Shown here: positions 51,590-60,800 of the stretch, piece by piece
How positions within the stretch are numbered: the first letter of the stretch is position 1
How the letters are laid out: every line of letters starts with the position of its first letter
Source of the DNA: Micromonospora sp. NBC_01796
GTDB taxonomy: Bacteria > Actinomycetota > Actinomycetes > Mycobacteriales > Micromonosporaceae
DNA length: 64,000 nucleotides
Direction of reading: 5' to 3'
Assembly: GCF_035917455.1 (NCBI RefSeq)
Contig: NZ_CP109078.1
Location: 5,936,001-6,000,000 of the forward strand
Translations under genes and position numbers: made by a program
Notes under the pieces: generated by a model
The model's database searches: none
What the model saw: only the letters and a program-made list of their open reading frames with translations
Told to the model about the DNA's origin: nothing

Positions 51590-52158
51590 TTGCCGGCGTT
51601 TCTGCCGTGACACGGTCTGGAATCTGACCTGCTGCGCGCATTCGACGGCGTGGTTGACCGGGCCGATGAGAAGACGGTGGCCCGCTGTGTGGCGGTCCGT
51701 TACGGTGATGGTGACCCATGCGCCAGGCTGCGGCGGGCGCATGGGATCGCCCCGCTCCTGAGCACAGGGCCATCGGCCGACCGCTGCTGCCGCCGATCGC
51801 GCGCGACGCCAGGCCGAGATGGCAGAACGCTGCGGTGTCCACCCAGACAGCTCCTGGGGCTGGTAGTGCCTGGCCATTTCTTGGTGCGTGTTCGTCACGT
51901 ACCGCGTCGCGCGTCGGCACCGGGCGGCCGACGGGCGAAAGTGGGGCTCCGGGCGGGATCGAGGGATCTCGGTGGCCCCGCCCAGCCAAGCGTTGTCAGT
52001 CGACGTGGTCGGCCGGCGCCTCGCACGGCAGCCGAGCCGAGCCGCGTAGTCTCCCTGATCCAGAGCCCGCCAGCAACAGACCGACCTCCTCGCCGACACC
52101 GGCATGACCCTCGACCCCGAACTACCGTGACGACCCGAACTTCAACCTTTCGAGTCGG
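51590..52158. other. Intergenic, possible gene tail at its end
   Basis: No complete gene is visible. Just before 52130 a plus-strand frame ends QQQTDLLADTGMTLDPELP with a stop, which looks like a genuine C-terminus whose body is missing or decayed. Confidence 0.35.
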
Positions 52159-52164
52159 TAGCAT
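52159..52164 (+). promoter_or_regulatory. -10 element of a probable leaderless gene
   Basis: TAGCAT is followed by seven bases and ATG, with no Shine-Dalgarno, the usual layout of actinobacterial leaderless transcripts. Confidence 0.55.
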
Positions 52165-52171
52165 CGCCGGC

Positions 52172-52909
52172 ATGGCAACGCGGCTTGTTCAGGTCAACAT
52201 GAAGGCTCGGGACGACTCCGCGTTGGGCGCTTTCTGGGCGGCGGCGCTCGGTTGGGAGGTCTCCAGCGAGGGACCCGGCGTGACCAACCTCGAACCCGAG
52301 GGCTTCGTCTACCCCGACGCCGTCGCCGTCTGCCTCGACCTGGTCGTCTCCCCGGAACCCAAGACGGTGAAGAACCGCGTGCACGTCGACCTCGCCACCA
52401 CCTCGGCAGCCCAGCAGGCGGAGATGGTCACGCGGCTGAAGGATCTCGGCGCGACACCCGCCGACGTAGGCCAGGGCGACGTCCCATGGACGGTCATGGC
52501 CGACCCGGAGGGCAACGAGTTCTGTGTGCTGGACCCCCGACCGCTCTACCGGGACACCGGGCCGATAGCCGCGGTAGTGGTCGACTGCGCGGATCCGCGG
52601 GCGATGGCCCGCTTCTGGGGCAGTGCCATGGACTGGATCCTGCACGAGGTGACCGATCACGACGCGGTACTGCGCTCCGCCAAGGGCGTCGGCCCATATC
52701 TGCAGTTCCTTCGCACACCCGACGCGAAGACCGGGTGGAACCGCGTCCATCTCGACGTCCGTCCATACCCGAGCGACGACCCGGAGGCCGAGGCGGCCAG
52801 GCTGCGGAATCTCGGCGCCACCTCCATCGACCTAGGTCAAGACGACGTCCCGTGGACGGTCCTCGCCGACCCGGAAGGTAACGAGTTCTGCCTCCTTGCC
52901 CCAGGCTGA
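52172..52909 (+). CDS. VOC-family protein with two glyoxalase-like domains
   Basis: The 245-residue protein repeats one unit. Residues 1-120 start MATRLVQVNMKARDDSALGA and end WTVMADPEGNEFCVLDP. Residues 126-245 start PIAAVVVDCADPRAMARFWG and end WTVLADPEGNEFCLLAPG. Each has the Glyoxalase_6 layout with NRVHVDL/NRVHLDV and the terminal Glu of the possible metal site. Members include bleomycin-binding and dioxygenase-like proteins; no substrate can be given. Probably translated from a leaderless mRNA. Confidence 0.87.
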   Translation: MATRLVQVNMKARDDSALGAFWAAALGWEVSSEGPGVTNLEPEGFVYPDAVAVCLDLVVSPEPKTVKNRVHVDLATTSAAQQAEMVTRLKDLGATPADVGQGDVPWTVMADPEGNEFCVLDPRPLYRDTGPIAAVVVDCADPRAMARFWGSAMDWILHEVTDHDAVLRSAKGVGPYLQFLRTPDAKTGWNRVHLDVRPYPSDDPEAEAARLRNLGATSIDLGQDDVPWTVLADPEGNEFCLLAPG

Positions 52910-52919
52910 CCCGAGCCTC

Positions 52920-53400
52920 TTTTCCGTTCACTACGGCCACGAGCGAAGTACCGCTCGGCCAGGTGTTCCCCGGCGATCGACCACTCGGCGACGCGGGCTC
53001 GGCCGAGCCTGGGGGTCGGCCAGCCGAACGCCGCACCGGCGAAGTCGAGCCCGACCGTCAGGGTCCACAGCACGCCGCGTACGCCGTGGCTCGCGGTCAC
53101 GCCGCCGAGCAGCCAGAGCATTCCGCTCGTACCGAGCCAGAAGATCACCCGCAGGGAGACGATCCGCTCCGGCCGGTGGACCACCGCGAGGAACACCGAC
53201 CGGCCAAGTTGGACCGCCACGTATGCCCCGGCGAACACGACCGCGTGCTCGTTGAAGCCCCGAGAACGGCGACGGACATCCATGGCGCCCAACATGCTTG
53301 CGATGACGAGGAACTGGATCTCGGGCCGGTCCGGGTCCAGTCGGCTGGTGATCAGCGCGGTGAACGACCACACCAGCCAGAGCGCCCGCGCCCCTCACTC
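52920..53400 (-). pseudogene. Low-temperature-requirement A (LtrA) membrane protein fragment
   Basis: The frame reads MWSFTALITSRLDPDRPEIQ, LVIASMLGAMDVRRRSRGFN, AVVFAGAYVAVQLGRSVFLA, IFWLGTSGMLWLLGGVTASH and RVAEWSIAGEHLAERYF, the second to fourth membrane segments of LtrA. The usual N-terminal RHATWLELFFDLVFV part is lost. The C-terminal five or so helices are replaced by read-through into the opposite strand of the VOC gene. It is therefore truncated at both ends and unlikely to work. The present 5' end near 53400 has no start signals. Confidence 0.75.
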
Positions 53401-53602
53401 ATTCGCGACCCCCAGACCCATCGAGTCAGCGCCCGGGCAGATGCTTTCTCGCCTCGTCCGGTGGTATCGAGCCGAACTGGCGGTACTCGTGCAACCGCGT
53501 CCGATGCCCTGTCAGCTGGAGTTCGAAGGGGCAGGTTCGCCGGCCGGCGCACCTGGCGCTGCCCCGGAAACCGACAGCGCCGGTTTGTGGAAGGATTTTT
53601 GA

Positions 53603-55057
53603 ATGATCCGTGGCCGCATGCTGATCGGAGTCGTCGTCGTGGGGTTGGGTGCGATGCTGCTCGGCTGGCTCGTGGGTCCGCGCCCGGTTCGTCTTGGCCC
53701 GGACACCGTGGGGGACGTGGAACTCGCAGCGTCGGTGCGGGCCACTATCTCTGATCCCGACGGATATCGCACGCTCTCGATTGCACTGGTGGAGCACGGT
53801 ACGGTGCGGTTCGCAGGTCTCGGCGGTGGCGTCGAGCCGGCCACGTCATTCGAGATCGGTTCGGTGACCAAGGCTCTCACCGGCATGTTGCTCGCCGATC
53901 TCGTCGCGGACGGCACCGTGCGCACCGATGAACTGCTCAAGGAATTGCTGCCCGACGTGGCGTTGGCCGCCCCGACCATCGCCAACATCACGCTCGACGC
54001 TCTGGCCAGTCACCGGGCCGGGTTGCCTGCGGTGTGGATGACCTCGTCCGGACAGGTGTCGGCTGCCGGCCCGTACGCGGGGCAGGATGTTGGTCGGCTA
54101 CTTTCGTCGGTGGGCGGCACGCCGGTCACCGACCCGGGAACGGTGCGCTACTCCAACTACGGGATGGCGTTGCTCGGCGCGGCGCTCGGGGCGCGGACCG
54201 GGATGTCATACCCGGAACTGCTCCGGCAGCGGATCCTGCAACCGCTCGGGATGGCCGAGACCCGGTTCCACCTCGACGGCGAGCCGATCCCCGAACCACA
54301 TGCCGATGGCAGCACCGTCAGCGGTCGAGCGACCGCGCCGTGGCAAGGGTCCGGCTACGCGCCGGCCGGTGTGGGTGCCTGGTCTACCGCGCCGGACCTG
54401 GCGAAACTGGTCAACGCCATATTGCAGGGGACTGCGCCGGGCATTGCTGCGAGTACGCCTCGGTTCGACGCCGGAGCGTTGGCGCCGGGCCGGCGGATCG
54501 GCTACGGCTGGTTCACCGATACCACCAGTTCGGACCCGGCGCGGGACATCACCTGGCACAACGGTGGTACCGGCGGGTTCCGATCATTCGTAGGATTCGA
54601 TCGGGCAGCTGGGCGAGGAGTTGTCGTCCTCGGCAACACCGACCGATCGGTAACCGAACTGGGTAAAGGGCTGCTCGTGGGGCGGGCCTTGCCGGATCGG
54701 GGTCCCGCCGGTCCAGGTGGGCTGGCCATCGCGGTGACCGTACTCCTCAGCCTCGGCGGGGCCCTTGTGCTTCTCCTGGCAACGCTCCGACACCCCGACC
54801 GGCTCAAGCTCGTCGCGACCGGGATCTGGGCCGTGGCCGGACCGGTGTTGGCGTACCCGGTCGGCGCCTGGCAGGTGGTGCCGTGGCTGCTGTGGGCCGT
54901 CGGCGCCGGCCTGTCGGCAGCGGCACTGATGCTCGCGGCCCTCCGCTGGAGGTGGATCCGGACCTACCGGGGCCGCTGGGCGTGGCTGGGCTGGTTGAGT
55001 ACGGGCCTGTCGGTCCTGACGGCAGCCAGTGCCGTCGCCACCTTCGGCATCCGGTAG
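53603..55057 (+). CDS. Serine hydrolase (beta-lactamase/AmpC-like) with C-terminal membrane domain
   Basis: The 484-residue protein has an N-terminal anchor helix (MLIGVVVVGLGAMLLGWLVG) and an extracytoplasmic beta-lactamase-fold domain (about 40-350). The active-site triad of motifs is SxxK in FEIGSVTKALTGML, YxN in VRYSNYGMALLG and HxG in TWHNGGTGGFRSFV. Three to four membrane helices follow at the C-terminus (LAIAVTVLLSLGGALVLLLA, WAVAGPVLAYPV, LLWAVGAGLSAAALMLAAL, WLSTGLSVLTAASAVATF). Such proteins are esterases or D-amino-acid/DD-peptidases rather than true beta-lactamases. GGAAGGA upstream fixes the ATG. Confidence 0.88.
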   Translation: MIRGRMLIGVVVVGLGAMLLGWLVGPRPVRLGPDTVGDVELAASVRATISDPDGYRTLSIALVEHGTVRFAGLGGGVEPATSFEIGSVTKALTGMLLADLVADGTVRTDELLKELLPDVALAAPTIANITLDALASHRAGLPAVWMTSSGQVSAAGPYAGQDVGRLLSSVGGTPVTDPGTVRYSNYGMALLGAALGARTGMSYPELLRQRILQPLGMAETRFHLDGEPIPEPHADGSTVSGRATAPWQGSGYAPAGVGAWSTAPDLAKLVNAILQGTAPGIAASTPRFDAGALAPGRRIGYGWFTDTTSSDPARDITWHNGGTGGFRSFVGFDRAAGRGVVVLGNTDRSVTELGKGLLVGRALPDRGPAGPGGLAIAVTVLLSLGGALVLLLATLRHPDRLKLVATGIWAVAGPVLAYPVGAWQVVPWLLWAVGAGLSAAALMLAALRWRWIRTYRGRWAWLGWLSTGLSVLTAASAVATFGIR

Positions 55058-55176
55058 CACCATGGCGCCCTCCGACATCCGACCTGTCGCCCTGAGTAGC
55101 CATGGACCCGGCCGCCCGCGCGGCGGGGCTCCTGGCGCTCGAAGGGGCGGCTCGGGTGCCGTGACGTGCGGCTTTG

Positions 55177-56091
55177 TCAGCGCCATCCGAAGGCCGGCGG
55201 AAGGGCCCGGCCGACGGTCTCCATGCGTGCTGTGCCGCAGAATTCACGCACCTGGGCCCGCACCGGTTCCGTCTCCCGTCCGAGCACCTTGTAGATCAGG
55301 CCGGCGCCGTTCGGTAGCCGGCTGACTCCCGCGACCAGCGGGGTGCCGTGGTCCCACATCGGAGGAGTCCGTTCGTACACCCTGGCGGCGCGCTCGGGCG
55401 AGGTCAGCAGGACGACGTTGCCGAAGACGTGGAAGTCGTCGAGGACGCCGGACCGGGCCACTCCGAACGAGGCGGGCTCGACGACGAACTTCTCGACGAA
55501 CAGGTCCGGGCCGCCGGGTCGGGCGGCCCGGACGGTCGAGGAGAAGAGGTCGTACCGGAAAATCTCACCTTGTCGGTGGTACTTCCGGCCGGGCAACAGA
55601 ATCTCGGTGTAGAGCATGGTGGCGGATTCCGGCAGCGTGACGCCCGTACGGGTGATGAACCGGCTGTTCCGGTAGGGGATGACGGGCTCGGGGAGGTATT
55701 CCAGGTAGGCGTTGTCGGCGAGGGTGATCTGCTGGATCTGGGCGGCGTGGTTCGCGTCCATCTGTTGGATCTTGTTTGCCGCCTGGGTGGTGAGGTGGGC
55801 GCGGGCGTTGACGCCGAGCGACACGTCGATCCGCTGCCGGTCGCCCTGGAGCATCCCGCCGGAGGTGGTGATGATGAAGACGCACGCCATCTCGGGCATC
55901 GCGGTGTCCCAGTACAACGCCTGTTGGGCGAGCAGGGGGGCCTGCCTGAACAGGTCGGCCAGCACCGTCCGCCGGTCCCGGTGTTCGAACGCCAGGCGCA
56001 GCAGGCCGACCTTGCCCGGTGCGCCGCTGGGTAGCTGGGCCGGCTCGTCGAGGTAGGGCGCGAGTTCGGGCGCGTCGTCAACCGAGATCAT
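55177..56091 (-). CDS. ureD: Urease accessory protein UreD
   Basis: The 304-residue protein carries the family features: [20 protein letters not shown], then [20 protein letters not shown] and [20 protein letters not shown], and [20 protein letters not shown]. UreD forms the scaffold on the apo-urease to which UreF and UreG dock for nickel insertion. Its start overlaps the stop of ureG by four bases. The last gene of the operon, in the actinobacterial position. Slightly longer than usual at the C-terminus. Confidence 0.93.
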   Translation of the reverse strand: MISVDDAPELAPYLDEPAQLPSGAPGKVGLLRLAFEHRDRRTVLADLFRQAPLLAQQALYWDTAMPEMACVFIITTSGGMLQGDRQRIDVSLGVNARAHLTTQAANKIQQMDANHAAQIQQITLADNAYLEYLPEPVIPYRNSRFITRTGVTLPESATMLYTEILLPGRKYHRQGEIFRYDLFSSTVRAARPGGPDLFVEKFVVEPASFGVARSGVLDDFHVFGNVVLLTSPERAARVYERTPPMWDHGTPLVAGVSRLPNGAGLIYKVLGRETEPVRAQVREFCGTARMETVGRALPPAFGWR

Positions 56092-56777
56092 GCGGGTACG
56101 TCCAGCGCGGCGGCTGGTTGACGGGCCTGCGGTGCGTCCGGGTCGACCGGCTGCGCGAGATCGAAAAGGGCGTTGTGTCGAATGAGTGAGATCAGTTCGT
56201 CGATACCCGCGCCGGTCCTGCAGTTGGTGAAGACGACCGGCTTCCCGTTGCGCATGTCGGCCGCGTCGCGGGCCATCAGGTCGAGGTCGGCGTCGACGTA
56301 CGGTGCGAGGTCAATCTTGTTGACCACGAGGATGTCGGACTGGGAAATGCCCGGACCGTTCTTGCGCGGGATCTTGTCGCCCGCGGCGACGTCGATGACG
56401 TAGATGAAGTAGTCCACCAGCGCGGGGCTGAAGGTGAGGGTCAGGTTGTCGCCCCCGCTCTCGATGAGCAGCAGGTCGCTGTCCGGGAACCGTTCCTCCA
56501 TGTCTTCCACGGCGGCCAGGTTCATGCTCGGGTCTTCCCGGACCGCGGTGTGCGGGCACGCCCCTGTTTCCACACCGATGATCCGCTCCGCCACCAGCAC
56601 TCCGGTGAGTGCCCGCCGTACGTGCTTGGCGTCCTCGGTGGTGACGACGTCGTTGGTCACCACGAGCACCCGTAGCCCGTCGGCGACGAACCTGGGGACG
56701 ACCGCCTCGATGATCGCCGTCTTGCCGCTGCCGACCGGGCCTCCGACACCAATCCGGCTGACCGTTTTCATACCCAC
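56088..56777 (-). CDS. ureG: Urease accessory GTPase UreG
   Basis: The 229-residue SIMIBI GTPase has P-loop [20 protein letters not shown], the Cys-Pro-His nickel-site motif in [20 protein letters not shown], Walker [18 protein letters not shown] and NKID specificity [11 protein letters not shown]. In place of the usual YTKEDA it has [14 protein letters not shown], matching the divergent nature of this operon. GTP hydrolysis delivers Ni to the UreABC-DF complex. Translationally coupled to ureD. Confidence 0.95.
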   Translation of the reverse strand: MGMKTVSRIGVGGPVGSGKTAIIEAVVPRFVADGLRVLVVTNDVVTTEDAKHVRRALTGVLVAERIIGVETGACPHTAVREDPSMNLAAVEDMEERFPDSDLLLIESGGDNLTLTFSPALVDYFIYVIDVAAGDKIPRKNGPGISQSDILVVNKIDLAPYVDADLDLMARDAADMRNGKPVVFTNCRTGAGIDELISLIRHNALFDLAQPVDPDAPQARQPAAALDVPA

Positions 56778-56793
56778 TCCCGAAACTCTGCTG

Positions 56794-57495
56794 TCAGTTC
56801 ATGAACATGCGGACGTGCGCGTGGACGTGGGCCGCCGCCAGCACGTCGATCACGGGCCCGAAGGTGGACATGTCGTCGAGGCCCGCCGCCCTCACCCGCT
56901 GGTACTCGTCGGCGGCGGTCGCGTTGACCCGGTAGAGGATCGCCTGGGTGTCGAGGTGGTCGACCCGCATCAGCCGTACGGCGGCGCTGAGCACCATCAC
57001 CGCGACCCCGTACTGGTGCGTGGCGAAGGCGTCCTCCTCGGTGAGTTCGAGGGCGGCGAAGAGCGCCCCGAGCGCGACGGGGTAGGTCACGGGAACAGGA
57101 TCGGCGGCCGCGTCCCGGAGTCGCTTGTCCAGCATCGAGTCCCCGATGACGTGTGCCGCCGCCTCCGCCAGCTTGCGACCCATCCGTACGGTCATGGTCC
57201 TGGTCTCTTCGGAGAGCTTGCGGACGTGTACCGCCTCGTCCGCCTGGCGGATCCGGTCCAGGTCGCCCAGGGCGGCGGCGCGGTGCCCGGCGAGAACCGC
57301 CACGCCGTCGCCGGTGGCGGCGAGGTGGACCAGGGTACGGGTGAACTCCTCCAGCCCCGCGCGGTCCCGGACCACGCCCTGTTGCACCGCCATCTCCAGC
57401 CCACCGGAGAAGGAGAAGGCGCCAACGGGGAACATCGAGTCCCCGAACTGGAGGATCTTCAGGGTCGCCGGGATCGTCGACGCGGGCGGCTCCAT
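56794..57495 (-). CDS. ureF: Urease accessory protein UreF
   Basis: The 233-residue all-helical protein has the signature [20 protein letters not shown] near its start, [20 protein letters not shown] in the middle and a C-terminal helix ending [12 protein letters not shown]. UreF bridges UreD and UreG and activates the GTPase. Its ATG overlaps the stop of ureE by one base. The His-rich end might bind nickel. Confidence 0.93.
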   Translation of the reverse strand: MEPPASTIPATLKILQFGDSMFPVGAFSFSGGLEMAVQQGVVRDRAGLEEFTRTLVHLAATGDGVAVLAGHRAAALGDLDRIRQADEAVHVRKLSEETRTMTVRMGRKLAEAAAHVIGDSMLDKRLRDAAADPVPVTYPVALGALFAALELTEEDAFATHQYGVAVMVLSAAVRLMRVDHLDTQAILYRVNATAADEYQRVRAAGLDDMSTFGPVIDVLAAAHVHAHVRMFMN

Positions 57496-58058
57496 CAGTC
57501 GACGGGCTGGGGAGCGTGTGAGTGTGGTGTCGAGCCGGCGCCGCCGAAGAGCCGGCGGGACTCGTGTGGGGCGAGGTAGGCGATGACCTCGGTGCCGGGA
57601 ACGAAATCGTGGGAGACGCCGGTGAGGTCGTGGGTCCGCATCACCGAGTCCATCACCTTCCGGTCGACGGTGAGCGGGACGTACATCCTGTTGTCCTTCA
57701 CCACCGCCGGCCAGTGCTGGTTGCCGATGGCATGGCCGAGCTCGATCGCGGCGCGCAGTCCCAGCTCTGCCGGTTCCTTGCCCAGCCCGCTCAGGTCGAT
57801 GACCATCACCTCGCCGAGCTGGATCCGGGCCACGACCGCGGTCCGCGTCGTCTCGTCCCAGCGGAGGATGTCGCCGTCGCGGAGCCGGTGCCCCCGCCCC
57901 AGGGAAAGCGCCACCTCGTCGCCGTCCACGGTGCGCTTGCGCAGCCGGTTCTTCTGCGCCTCCCACTGGTCGAGCAGGAGGTCGTCCACCCGGGCCGCGT
58001 CGAGCCGGATCTTCCATCCGGGGTCGCTCGCATTGCCCAGCACCGATTCCACGAGCAC
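57495..58058 (-). CDS. ureE: Urease nickel metallochaperone UreE
   Basis: The 187-residue protein has an N-terminal UreE peptide-binding domain (SDPGWKIRLDAARVDDLLLD). The C-terminal nickel domain contains LGHAIGNQHWPAVVKDNRMY with the conserved His that binds Ni at the dimer interface, and a short His tail HSHAPQPVD. Presence of ureE is notable, because the usual streptomycete operon ureABCFGD lacks it. Coupled to ureF. Confidence 0.92.
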   Translation of the reverse strand: MLVESVLGNASDPGWKIRLDAARVDDLLLDQWEAQKNRLRKRTVDGDEVALSLGRGHRLRDGDILRWDETTRTAVVARIQLGEVMVIDLSGLGKEPAELGLRAAIELGHAIGNQHWPAVVKDNRMYVPLTVDRKVMDSVMRTHDLTGVSHDFVPGTEVIAYLAPHESRRLFGGAGSTPHSHAPQPVD

Positions 58059-58088
58059 GTCGAACTCCTCTGTTGCCTGCGCCGGCCG

Positions 58089-59807
58089 TCAGCTGAAGAA
58101 GTACAGCTGGCTGAGCGGGAGGTTCCTGGCCGGTGGGACGGTGGCATGCACGCCGTCGACCTTCACCGCGAAGGTCTCCGGGTCCACCTCGATCCGCGGC
58201 AGGACGTCATTGCGTACCATGTCGAGCTTGGTCAGACCCCGCGTTCCGCGTACGGGCAGGACCTGACGGCGTAGGCCGAGTTTCTCTCCGACGCCGGCCT
58301 CGTAACCCGCCTTCGACAGGAAGGTCACGCAGTTCTCACTCAGCGCCGTGCCGTACGCGCCGAACATCGGTCGGTAGAGGACGGGCTGCGGGGTGGGTAT
58401 GGACGCGTTCGGGTCACCCATGATCGACCAGAGGATCTGGCCGTTCTTGATGATCATTTTCGGCTTGGCGCCGAAGAAGGCCGGCTCCCACAGCACCAGG
58501 TCGGCGATCTTGCCGGGCTCGATGGACCCGAGTACGTCAGCGATACCCTGGGTGATCGCCGGATTGATGGTTATCTTCGCCACGTACCGGAGTACCCGGA
58601 AGTTGTCGTTGTCCGGTGAGTCCTCCGCGAGCTTGCCGCGGGCCACCTTCATGACGCTGGCCAGTTGCATGATCCGCAGCCAGTTCTCCCCGATCCGGCC
58701 CATCGCCTGGGAGTCGCTGGACATCATCGAGATGACGCCCAGATCGTGCAGGACGTCCTCGGCGGCGATCGTCTCCGGGCGGACCCGGCTCTCCACGAGC
58801 GCCACGTCGGACGGGACCTTCGGGTTGAAGTTGTGGGTCACCATCGTCATGTCGAACAGCTCTGCCTGGCTGTTCACCCCGTAGGGGTTGGTGGGCGTGG
58901 TGGAGCTCGGCAGGCAGTTCATCTCGCCGGCCACCTTGATGATGTCCGGCGCATGGCCGCCGCCGGCACCCTCGGTGTGGTACGTGTGGATGGTTCGACC
59001 CTCGAAGGCGGCGATGCTGTCCTCGATGTAGCCGCTCTCGTTGAACGTGTCCGTGTGGATGGCGACCTGGACGTCGAACCGCTCCGCCGCCGCCAGCACC
59101 GTACGGATCGCCTCCGGCGTCGCACCCCAGTCCTCGTGGATCTTGTAACCGGCGGCACCCGCGAGCGCCTGCTCCTCCAGTGGACCCGCGCCGGAACTGC
59201 TGCCCTTGGCCAGGAGGCCGATGTTGATCGGAATGCCCTCGAACGCGCGCATCATGGCGTGCAGGTTCCACGGGCCCGGGGTGCAGTTCACGCCGTTCGA
59301 GCTGTCGGTCGGGCCGGTGCCTCCACCCCAGATGGTGGTGATGCCGTTACTGAGCGCGGCGTACGCCTGCTGCGGCGCGATCAGGTGGGCGTGCGCGTCG
59401 ATGCCGCCGGCGGTCAGGATGAGGTGCTCGCCGGCTATGGCGTCGGTGCCCGTTCCGATCACCAGGCTGGGACTGACACCGTTCATGATGTCGGGGTTGC
59501 CGGCCTTGCCGATCCCGACGATCCTTCCGTCCTTGATCCCCACGTCGGCCTTCACCACGCCGACCTGCGCGTCGAGGATGGTCACGTTCGTTATGACCAG
59601 GTCCAATGCCCCGTTGGCGTTGGTCAGCTCGGCGTTCGCGCCCATGCCGTCCCGCAGGGTCTTGCCCCCGCCGTACACGGCCTCGTCGCCGAGGCTGCGC
59701 AGGTCCTTCTCGATCTCGATGTAGAGCTCCGTGTCGCCCAACCGGATCTTGTCCCCGGTCGTCGGCCCGTACAGTCCGGCGTACTCCTGCCTGGATATCT
59801 GACTCAT
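58089..59807 (-). CDS. ureC: Urease alpha subunit UreC, with flap Cys replaced by Thr
   Basis: The 572-residue amidohydrolase-fold subunit splits urea to ammonia and carbamate at a di-nickel site. Nickel ligands are visible: His139/His141 ([14 protein letters not shown]), carbamylated Lys222 (GYKIHEDWG), His251 ([10 protein letters not shown]), His277 ([14 protein letters not shown]) and Asp in [12 protein letters not shown]. The mobile-flap motif, usually MVCHHL, reads MVTHNF: the flap Cys is Thr324, while the catalytic His325 is kept. Other sites also differ from the standard form (AHAHLIAP for THx[14 protein letters not shown] for PQPVHYRPM), marking a divergent clade. The size is normal. 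Confidence 0.95.
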   Translation of the reverse strand: MSQISRQEYAGLYGPTTGDKIRLGDTELYIEIEKDLRSLGDEAVYGGGKTLRDGMGANAELTNANGALDLVITNVTILDAQVGVVKADVGIKDGRIVGIGKAGNPDIMNGVSPSLVIGTGTDAIAGEHLILTAGGIDAHAHLIAPQQAYAALSNGITTIWGGGTGPTDSSNGVNCTPGPWNLHAMMRAFEGIPINIGLLAKGSSSGAGPLEEQALAGAAGYKIHEDWGATPEAIRTVLAAAERFDVQVAIHTDTFNESGYIEDSIAAFEGRTIHTYHTEGAGGGHAPDIIKVAGEMNCLPSSTTPTNPYGVNSQAELFDMTMVTHNFNPKVPSDVALVESRVRPETIAAEDVLHDLGVISMMSSDSQAMGRIGENWLRIMQLASVMKVARGKLAEDSPDNDNFRVLRYVAKITINPAITQGIADVLGSIEPGKIADLVLWEPAFFGAKPKMIIKNGQILWSIMGDPNASIPTPQPVLYRPMFGAYGTALSENCVTFLSKAGYEAGVGEKLGLRRQVLPVRGTRGLTKLDMVRNDVLPRIEVDPETFAVKVDGVHATVPPARNLPLSQLYFFS

Positions 59808-59849
59808 CGCCTGCTCCCGGGCCCGCTGTCGGCGTCCCGTCGATCCGGC

Positions 59850-60296
59850 CTACCGCTCATCGCGGGTGCCGTCCGACCCGAAGCCCCGGATCCGGGCGCG
59901 AACCATCGCCTCTGCCCGCGCGGGTTGATACCCGGCCGGACCGCCGCCGGTCCAACCGTTCACCAGGCCGTTGAAGCCGTACACCCGCTGTCGTCCCCCG
60001 TACGGGACGAGCTGGACCGTCTTCTTGTCGCCTGGCTCGAAACGGACCGAGGTGGCGGCTGGTATGTCCAGACGCCAGCCGAAGGTTGCCTCGCGGTCGA
60101 AGGTGAGGCAACGATTCGTCTCGTAGAAGTGGAAGTGCGAGCCCACCTGGATCGGGCGGTCCCCGGTGTTGCACACCTCGATCCGGAGGGTCGGGCGCCC
60201 GGCGTTCAGCTCCACCGGCGTGCTCGAGAGGACGTAACCGCCCACCGGTCCCGGTCCTTCGGGATCGGGGCCGGGTTGGCCCTGGGGTTCCGGCAC
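59850..60296 (-). CDS. ureB: Urease beta subunit UreB
   Basis: The 148-residue protein has the UreB core [40 protein letters not shown] and [14 protein letters not shown]. The N-terminus has an extra Pro/Gly-rich lead of about 18 residues, and the C-terminus an Arg-rich extension [16 protein letters not shown] beyond the usual length. Structural subunit of the (ABC)3 urease. Lies between ureA and ureC, 42 bases from ureC. Confidence 0.93.
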   Translation of the reverse strand: MPEPQGQPGPDPEGPGPVGGYVLSSTPVELNAGRPTLRIEVCNTGDRPIQVGSHFHFYETNRCLTFDREATFGWRLDIPAATSVRFEPGDKKTVQLVPYGGRQRVYGFNGLVNGWTGGGPAGYQPARAEAMVRARIRGFGSDGTRDER

Positions 60297-60332
60297 TTCT
60301 GCCTCGCATTCGGGTCGGGCGTGCTCGTCCTG

Positions 60333-60635
60333 CTACCGGATGGGCGAATGTACGCTGACGAGGCGGCTGCCGTCGGTGAACACCGCCTCGACCTGGAGCA
60401 TCGGCACCAGGTCGGCCACCCCCTCCATGACGTCGCTCTTGGTGAGGACGTGGCTCGCGTCGTGCAGCACCTCCTCGAGGGTCTTGCCCTCCCGGGCGCC
60501 TTCCAGGGCTGCGGCGGCGACGATGGCGACCGCCTCCGGGTGATTGAGCTTGAGGCCCCTGTTCTTGCGTGCCGTGGCGATCTGGGCCATGGAAAGAATG
60601 GTCAGCTTGTCCAACTCCCGCGGAGTCAGGTACAT
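60333..60635 (-). CDS. ureA: Urease gamma subunit UreA
   Basis: The 100-residue protein starts [20 protein letters not shown] and contains [59 protein letters not shown] and the end VSVHSPIR, the complete UreA fold. The longer upstream frame (24 codons) is rejected because family members start at MxLTPRE. A ribosome binding site AAAGGAC lies close upstream. First gene of the operon; the promoter should lie in 60636-60800. Confidence 0.95.
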   Translation of the reverse strand: MYLTPRELDKLTILSMAQIATARKNRGLKLNHPEAVAIVAAAALEGAREGKTLEEVLHDASHVLTKSDVMEGVADLVPMLQVEAVFTDGSRLVSVHSPIR

Positions 60636-60800
60636 GTCGCCCGTCCTTTCGGGGCCGATTGCCGCGTGGCGATGACGGGGCACGGTGGGGGAGTGGGTTC
60701 GTCCCACGATAAGCCGCCAAACCGGCCATGAGGGGCTAATAGCGGTAAATCCCCCTCGAGATTCGCCGAGCGCGTGGCGCGAAGAGTCGAGTGGACCGGA

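Noticed and set aside
53603-55057. Calling the serine hydrolase a true beta-lactamase
   Set aside because: SxxK, YxN and HxG are present, but the C-terminal membrane domain and sequence style fit the general esterase/peptidase branch. Resistance cannot be inferred.
58665-60731. A 688-codon open frame on the plus strand
   Set aside because: Antisense to ureA-ureC, whose family matches are unambiguous. The frame is a codon-position shadow.
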